A stretch of DNA of 10,690 nucleotides from JAFARE01 sp035566535. Its GTDB lineage: Bacteria; Chloroflexota; Dormibacteria; Aeolococcales; Aeolococcaceae. Below, one piece after another: positions 6,730 to 10,690 of the stretch. Where the stretch lies: contig DATMRA010000241.1 of the NCBI GenBank assembly GCA_035566535.1, positions 1-10,690 on the forward strand, read 5' to 3'. How positions within the stretch are numbered: the first letter of the stretch is position 1; each line of letters opens with the position of its first letter. Position numbers and translations under genes: made by a program. The notes beneath the pieces were generated by a model. That model was not told the origin of the DNA and searched no databases. It saw only the letters and a list, made by a program, of their open reading frames with translations.

Positions 6730-8181
6730 CTATACGGGCGAGAGTTCGGAAGCGCGCACGTCGCGGCGCGCACGCGCGGTGCGGGCTGCTTCGACGAATC
6801 GGCGCGCGAGCGCCGGGTCCTGCCCGAAATGAAGATGCACCAGGGATGCCACGATGCCGCCGGTGGCCCAGCCCTCACAGCCCAACGGCTCGCCGTCGCT
6901 GTCGTGCATGGTGAATGCGGGATTCAGACCTTCGCCGCCGGACAGCAGCCGGGCGAAGTGAAACTCGTGGCCGCGCAGCCGCGTGCCCTCCGGGCCCAGC
7001 ATGCAGGACGAGGCGACGCGGAGGTCGCGGTAGCCGCTGTGCAGCGCGCCGGCCTCGAGGGCGATGTCCGCGGGGATTGCTCCGGCCATCGGGTGGACCG
7101 AACCATCGCTGGTGCGCAGGCTGCGCACGCAGTAGAGCAGGCCACCACACTCCGCGTAGGTCGGCATGCCCTGCGCGCGGGCGCGCCGGAATGACTCGAT
7201 GAACGCACGGTTGCTCGAGAGCCGGGCGACGTACGCCTCGGAGACACCACCGCCGAGGTAGAGCGCGTCCAGGTCGCGGGGCAGCGCTCGGTCCTCCAGC
7301 GGCGAGAAGGTGACGACCTCGGCGCCGGCGTCCTCGAGTAGCTCGAGGTTTTCGGCGTAGTAGAAGCAGAAGGCGTCGTCGAATGCGACGCCGATACGCG
7401 GCGGGTCAGACACGGTGGGCTGGCGCCGCTGGGGTACGGAGAGCTGCAGGGGACGGGCACGCGCCATCAGGCGCTCGATGAGGTCCACGTCGCAGTGCCG
7501 GCTCACCGCCGCGCCCAGCTGCGCGATGGCCTCGTCGACGTGCGGGTTCTGTGTGAGCGGCAGCAGACCCGTGCGCAGCTCTGGGATGTGCACCGAATCC
7601 AGCCGCGGCACTGCGCCAAGCACCGGAAGGTGAGCAAGCGTCCACACGGCGTCCTCGACCACGCGGCGGCGGTAGTCGCTCGGCACGTTGTTGAGGATCA
7701 CGCCCACCACATTCGACGAGACATCCAGTTGCTTGATGCCGAGCGCGACGGCAGCCGCTGTCTCGCCCATCGCCCAGGTGTCGAGGACGAGCACCGCCGG
7801 AGCGCTGATCAGCCGTGCCACCTCGGCCGTGCTCCCCGGGAACGATCCGGACGCAGCGCCGGCTTCCGAGTACATGCCATGGCCGTCGTAGAAGCCGCCG
7901 ACTCCTTCGATCACCGCGCAGTCGGCTCCGACGACTCCCTGGGCGAGCGACCGCCGCACGCCCGCGTCGCCGAGCATCCAGGAATCGATGTTGCGACAGG
8001 GTCGCCGGCTGGCGTGCGCCAGGTACGCGCAGTCGATGAAGTCGGGACCCACCTTGAAGGTCTGCACCTCGCGGCCGCGGCTGCGAAGAGCTGCGACCAG
8101 GCCGAGCGTAATCGACGTCTTTCCTGAACCCGACCTGACTCCGGCAACCACGAGTCGAGGGATGCCGATCTCTTCGAGCAT
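6730..8181 (-). CDS. cobB: Cobyrinate a,c-diamide synthase (CobB/CbiA)
   Basis: The enzyme amidates the a and c carboxylates of cobyrinate (or hydrogenobyrinate in the aerobic route) with glutamine and ATP, an early step in B12 synthesis. The 483 residues show both expected domains. The N-terminal dethiobiotin-synthetase-like ATPase has a P-loop GVRSGSGKTS (14-23), KVGPDFID (43-50), the EGVGGFYDG segment (92-100) and GSTAEVARL (116-124). The C-terminal class I glutamine amidotransferase has YLGGG (308-312), the nucleophile C345 in AECGG, GHEFHFAR (404-411) and the histidines of VHLHFG (448-453). The family norm is EGVMGLYDG and GPDYIDPxFH, so the substrate pocket departs slightly. ATG at 8181 is chosen because GGAG lies 7 bases before it; the open frame back to 8595 overlaps recJ and is rejected. 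Whether the strain uses the aerobic (cobB) or anaerobic (cbiA) route cannot be seen here, so the symbol stands for the family. Confidence 0.93.
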   Translation of the reverse strand: MLEEIGIPRLVVAGVRSGSGKTSITLGLVAALRSRGREVQTFKVGPDFIDCAYLAHASRRPCRNIDSWMLGDAGVRRSLAQGVVGADCAVIEGVGGFYDGHGMYSEAGAASGSFPGSTAEVARLISAPAVLVLDTWAMGETAAAVALGIKQLDVSSNVVGVILNNVPSDYRRRVVEDAVWTLAHLPVLGAVPRLDSVHIPELRTGLLPLTQNPHVDEAIAQLGAAVSRHCDVDLIERLMARARPLQLSVPQRRQPTVSDPPRIGVAFDDAFCFYYAENLELLEDAGAEVVTFSPLEDRALPRDLDALYLGGGVSEAYVARLSSNRAFIESFRRARAQGMPTYAECGGLLYCVRSLRTSDGSVHPMAGAIPADIALEAGALHSGYRDLRVASSCMLGPEGTRLRGHEFHFARLLSGGEGLNPAFTMHDSDGEPLGCEGWATGGIVASLVHLHFGQDPALARRFVEAARTARARRDVRASELSPV

Positions 8182-8186
8182 GCACA

Positions 8187-8193
8187 CACTCCG
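8187..8193 (-). promoter_or_regulatory. Ribosome binding site of cobB
   Basis: The minus strand reads GCGGAGT at this spot, with GGAG seven bases before the ATG at 8181. This spacing decides the start: a GTG two codons earlier (8187-8185) would sit almost on top of the GGAG and is less likely. Confidence 0.6.
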
Positions 8194-8231
8194 CGGGCCC
8201 TGCCACAGGCCACCGACGAGGGATCGACCCG

Positions 8232-8260
8232 ACGCTAGCACCCGCCGAGGGCGCAGGCAA
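8232..8260 (-). promoter_or_regulatory. Candidate promoter for cobB
   Basis: On the minus strand TTGCCT (8260-8255) and TAGCGT (8237-8232) are separated by 17 bases, and TGC lies directly before the -10, giving an extended -10 form. Transcription would begin near 8225, about 44 bases before the cobB ATG. The hexamers match consensus at only four and three positions, so this is a candidate. The leader is too short for a cobalamin riboswitch. Confidence 0.3.
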
Positions 8261-8267
8261 GACTCGT

Positions 8268-9980
8268 TTAGCTGACGGCGGCCAGCCTGACCGGCTCCGC
8301 CTGGGCGGCACGGAGATCGCGGAGGCGCGCGCGCACCCGGTCCTGGCCCTGCCACGAGTCCAGCTCGAGCGAAAAGCACGCATCGACCGCGCGGCCGCGT
8401 GGGAGGTGCGAGGCGAGTTTGGGTTTGTGAAACGCGGTCGCCTCGAGAATCCCGCCGTCGCCGCCGAGCGTGACGCGGATATGCTGGCCTTCCGCGCCGA
8501 AGGTGCTCGTGCCGAGCACCCTGGCCTCGCGAAGCGCCAGCAGCGGCGCATGGTTGCCCTGACCGCAGGGCTCCAGCACCGCAAGCTGGCGGCACAGCTG
8601 GGGGGTTGCATCAGCGGCTGTGATATCGCTATCTATGGCGAAAACTCGTTCAGGTTGTGCACCATGCATCTCGGCTGCGACGGCCGCGCTGACCAGCTCG
8701 CGAAACTCAGCGAAACGACCGGCCTCGAGGCTGAATCCCGCCGCCGCCACATGACCGCCATACCGCAGCAGCGCCCCGGCGGCCGCGTCGAGAGCGCGCA
8801 CGATGTGCACCCCGGGCACCGAACGCGCAGACCCCTTCGCCTCCGACGGATCGAGGCACACTACGAACGCCGGGCGCGCGTAGCGCTCGGCCAGACGCCC
8901 GGCGACCAGCCCGACGATCCCCATCGGCCATCCCGGGTCGCCCAGGACGATGGCCGGGGCGTCCTGGTCCAGCTCGGCCGCCTGGGCCTCGGCTTGCGCC
9001 AGGGCTTCACCGACGGCCTGCTGGCGCCGGCGGTTCTGCAGCTCCAGCTGGGATGCGAGTGTCGCGGCGGCCTCGGCGTCGTCCGACAAGCAGAGCTCCA
9101 GCGCAAGGCGCGCGTCCTCCATCCGGCCCGCGGCGTTGATGCGCGGACCCAGACCGAACGCCACGTCGGATGCCCGCAGCGGGAGGCTCAGGCCCGCGCC
9201 GGAGCAGAGGGCGCGCAGCCCCGTGAGCTCGCCCATCGAGGCCAGGCCCTGCTGCACGATCACGCGGTTCTCGCCGGCCAGCGGCATCATGTCCGCGATC
9301 GTGCCGAGCGCCGCGAGGCCGGCGGACGCCGCCGCGCTCCCGCGGGGAAGGACCGTGGCCTCCTCCAGTGCTTGCACGAGCTTGAAGGCGACCCCCGCAC
9401 CGGCCAGACCGTCGAACGGGTAGGTGGAGCCGGGCAGCTTCGGATTGATCAGCGCGTCCGCTCGGGCAAGCCGCGGCGCAGTGCCCTGCGGTGCGAGGGG
9501 GAGGTGATGATCGGTGATCACAATCCGCATACCAGCGGGTCGGTTCTTGACCACGTCGACGCTGCTCGTGCCGCAGTCGACCGTGATCACGCAGCCGACA
9601 CCCGCGCGCGCCAGCTCATCCAGTGCGGCGCCGTGGAGGCCGTAGCCCTCGGTCATGCGGTTCGGAATGTGGGGCAGCACATCTGCGCCGGCGAGCCGCA
9701 GGGCGCGTGTCAGCATTGCGCACGCGGTGACGCCGTCTGCGTCGTAGTCACCATAGACCGCTATCCGCTGACGCTCGTCCAGCGCCGAGCGCAGGGTCGA
9801 CACAGCGGCGTCCATCCCGTCCAGCGCAAAGGGATCGTGGAAAGCCGGCCGCGTGTCGAGCAGCATCGCGGCCGAGCGTGCATCGTGCCCCCGCGCGGCG
9901 AGCACGCGCCCGAGGACAGGGTGGAAACCCGGGAGGGCCGGCGCGGCCGCCGGCTGCCAGCGACGCGGTGCAGGCTTCAC
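8268..9980 (-). CDS. recJ: Single-stranded-DNA-specific exonuclease RecJ
   Basis: RecJ degrades single-stranded DNA 5' to 3' in recombination, mismatch and base-excision repair, using two Mn/Mg ions. The 570 residues contain the DHH-family motifs in order: YGDYDADG (76-83), VDCG (134-137, D135), DHH (157-159), IADMMPL (228-234, D230), GPRINAAGRM (278-287) and the DHHA1 motif GGHVAAAGFS (408-417). The C-terminal OB-type domain holds LEPCGQGNHAPLL (469-481), the usual P-x-G-x-G-N-x-x-P pattern. The length is close to the usual 560-580. The W-H-x-G of many RecJ proteins reads WPMG at 351-354; I see no broken catalytic residue. GTG at 9980 is chosen because AAAGGA lies 7 bases upstream. The gene stands 86 bp before cobB and 113 bp after the upstream partial gene, so it is probably its own transcription unit, possibly reading into cobB. 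Confidence 0.96.
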   Translation of the reverse strand: MKPAPRRWQPAAAPALPGFHPVLGRVLAARGHDARSAAMLLDTRPAFHDPFALDGMDAAVSTLRSALDERQRIAVYGDYDADGVTACAMLTRALRLAGADVLPHIPNRMTEGYGLHGAALDELARAGVGCVITVDCGTSSVDVVKNRPAGMRIVITDHHLPLAPQGTAPRLARADALINPKLPGSTYPFDGLAGAGVAFKLVQALEEATVLPRGSAAASAGLAALGTIADMMPLAGENRVIVQQGLASMGELTGLRALCSGAGLSLPLRASDVAFGLGPRINAAGRMEDARLALELCLSDDAEAAATLASQLELQNRRRQQAVGEALAQAEAQAAELDQDAPAIVLGDPGWPMGIVGLVAGRLAERYARPAFVVCLDPSEAKGSARSVPGVHIVRALDAAAGALLRYGGHVAAAGFSLEAGRFAEFRELVSAAVAAEMHGAQPERVFAIDSDITAADATPQLCRQLAVLEPCGQGNHAPLLALREARVLGTSTFGAEGQHIRVTLGGDGGILEATAFHKPKLASHLPRGRAVDACFSLELDSWQGQDRVRARLRDLRAAQAEPVRLAAVS

Positions 9981-9984
9981 GTGC

Positions 9985-9993
9985 GGATCCTTT
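9985..9993 (-). promoter_or_regulatory. Shine-Dalgarno of recJ
   Basis: The minus strand reads AAAGGATCC here; AAAGGA ends seven bases before the GTG at 9980. It is the clearest ribosome binding site in the window and fixes the unusual GTG start. The same AAGGATCC can pair with GGATCCTT further upstream (10051-10044). Confidence 0.75.
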
Positions 9994-10015
9994 CAGCAGA
10001 GAGCGGGGCAGATTG

Positions 10016-10039
10016 TGGCGGACGCACGTCCGTTCGCCA
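10016..10039. repeat. Inverted repeat in the recJ leader
   Basis: TGGCGGACG (10016-10024) faces CGTTCGCCA (10031-10039) around the six-base centre CACGTC. Read as plus-strand RNA this is nine pairs with one G-U; on the minus strand, the sense of recJ, one position is an A-C mismatch. Its outer edge touches the candidate -10 of recJ, so an operator is plausible. No T run follows on the minus strand, so an intrinsic terminator for the upstream gene is less likely. Confidence 0.5.
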
Positions 10040-10067
10040 GTGTAAGGATCCCCAGCGCCGACGACAA
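10039..10067 (-). promoter_or_regulatory. Candidate promoter for recJ
   Basis: On the minus strand TTGTCG (10067-10062) and TACACT (10044-10039) stand exactly 17 bases apart, each matching four of six consensus positions. Transcription would start near 10032, inside the inverted repeat, and give a leader of about 50 bases. The spacing and match are better than chance would usually give in GC-rich DNA, but there is no expression evidence. Confidence 0.4.
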
Positions 10068-10093
10068 CTGCCGGTCGCGGCCCGGTGCCCCAA

Positions 10094-10690
10094 TCAGCTG
10101 GCGGTCAGCGACGGATCAATCAATCGGAAGTAGAGGCTTCGCTCATCCTGGGGCGCGTCGACCTGCGCAGCGTCGGTCGACATCCGGATGACGGCCGGCC
10201 CTGGCTCCAGGCGGAACCGTGTTTCGAGCGCGCGTTGCACCGTCCAGACGCGCATCGTCTGCCGCTCTGAGCCTGCCTCGACGACCAGCCGGCTGGGCCG
10301 GCGATGCCCGGTCTGCACCTGGGCTCGAAGTGTCACGTGCATCTCGCGCGTGGACGTGTTGACCACGGTGATCTCGGCCTTGCGATCAAACCAGCGCCAG
10401 CTGCTGTTCTCGTCTGCTTCGCGTCCGTAGCAGCCCCGGCCCCAGCTGACCGCTACCGCGTTATCGATGCGCCCGTCCGGCTTGACTCCCTCCGCGTCGA
10501 AGAGCCACTGGTCTCGTCCCTGAAGGACGATCCGTGTGAGGCCGGCTCGCGCAAGGTGATCGATGAGTGTGAGCTCGGTAAATCCAGTCGTGTGGAAGTC
10601 GCCGGGGTATGCCTGCGTGCCAAAGAGCGACTGGATGAGCACACGGTGCCTGTCGACGCTGGTCGATGCCGCAAGCAGGTGCGCAACCCC
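10094..10690 (-). CDS. C-terminal part of a methyltransferase / beta-domain surface-glycan protein (N-terminus outside the window)
   Basis: The reading frame is open to the window edge, so only about 198 C-terminal residues are visible; the GTG at 10642 is an internal valine, not a start. The first part contains IQSLFGTQAYPGDFHTTGFT followed by a Leu-rich helix and an ARAGLTRI strand. This pattern closes many class I SAM-dependent methyltransferases of glycan gene clusters (G-x-Q-x-x-P-G-D-x-H-x-x-G-F-T, then L-x-x-AGF). From about 10444 down, WGRGCYGRE and SSWRWFDRKAEITVVNTS begin a beta-rich domain ending in ERSLYFRLIDPSL, similar to C-terminal sandwich domains of membrane glycosyltransferases and other envelope polysaccharide proteins. 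The combination suggests an enzyme modifying a cell-surface glycan; substrate unknown. TGA at 10094-10096 ends it, 113 bp ahead of recJ. The methyltransferase call rests on the tail motif only, because the SAM-binding part is outside. Confidence 0.55.
   Translation of the reverse strand, partial: GVAHLLAASTSVDRHRVLIQSLFGTQAYPGDFHTTGFTELTLIDHLARAGLTRIVLQGRDQWLFDAEGVKPDGRIDNAVAVSWGRGCYGREADENSSWRWFDRKAEITVVNTSTREMHVTLRAQVQTGHRRPSRLVVEAGSERQTMRVWTVQRALETRFRLEPGPAVIRMSTDAAQVDAPQDERSLYFRLIDPSLTAS

Noticed and set aside
8182..8267. Cobalamin riboswitch before cobB
   Set aside because: The gap is only 86 bp, too short for the roughly 200-base element, and no B12 box is visible.
8182..8595. N-terminal extension of CobB into recJ
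   Set aside because: The extra 138 codons overlap recJ and carry no recognisable sequence, while ATG at 8181 has a well-placed GGAG and begins just before the P-loop domain.
8406..10133. 575-codon open frame on the plus strand opposite recJ
   Set aside because: It lies antisense to a recJ with all its motifs. Its own translation is Arg/Gln/His-rich without domains, as expected for a shadow frame in GC-rich DNA.

Overview
The window is high-GC bacterial DNA, densely coding, with one strand (minus) carrying nine of ten genes. No rRNA, tRNA, insertion sequence, prophage or CRISPR array is visible. The best lineage clues are a paired AAA+ ATPase / von Willebrand A (VWA) protein that, from memory, resembles the mycobacterial Rv0958/Rv0959 pair, together with free-standing B12-related genes, GTG starts and several starts without a Shine-Dalgarno. 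These fit an uncultured, soil-type, actinobacterial- or Chloroflexota/Dormibacterota-like organism. That placement is inference; no marker gene here settles it.

Layout in the direction of minus-strand transcription (right to left). (1) 10690-10094: the C-terminal part of a protein cut by the window edge, which looks like the tail of a SAM-dependent methyltransferase joined to a beta-rich domain of the kind found in cell-surface glycan proteins. (2) 9980-8268: recJ, the single-strand DNA exonuclease, with a good Shine-Dalgarno, a candidate promoter and a conspicuous inverted repeat in its leader. (3) 8181-6730: cobB/cbiA, cobyrinate a,c-diamide synthase, with its own candidate promoter. (4) 6667-5267 and 5277-3226: an 11-bp-overlapping ATPase + VWA pair related to magnesium chelatase but outside any pigment or cobaltochelatase context. 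(5) 3211-2360: a DUF1444/YtpQ-like protein whose start codon lies in a hairpin that also contains the VWA stop codon. A short plus-strand gene (1920-2348) for a small single-pass membrane protein meets it tail to tail. (6) 1895-1146, 1136-708 and 687-13: a tightly spaced trio made of a degenerate ADP-ribosylglycohydrolase-like protein, a stand-alone B12-binding subunit of the methylmalonyl-CoA mutase type, and an unrecognised protein.

Working together: the ATPase/VWA pair, with the DUF1444 protein probably translated from the same message, is the most system-like unit. By analogy with MoxR/VWA and Mg-chelatase I/D pairs it would be an ATP-driven remodelling or metal-insertion machine of unknown substrate. 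CobB makes a corrin intermediate and the small subunit binds finished B12, so the organism probably makes or remodels B12 and uses it for carbon-skeleton or methyl chemistry; no other B12 gene is in view. The main points for follow-up are the stop/start hairpin, the degenerate ADP-ribosylglycohydrolase-like protein, the Cys/His cluster in the ATPase, the palindrome before the ATPase operon and the recJ leader.
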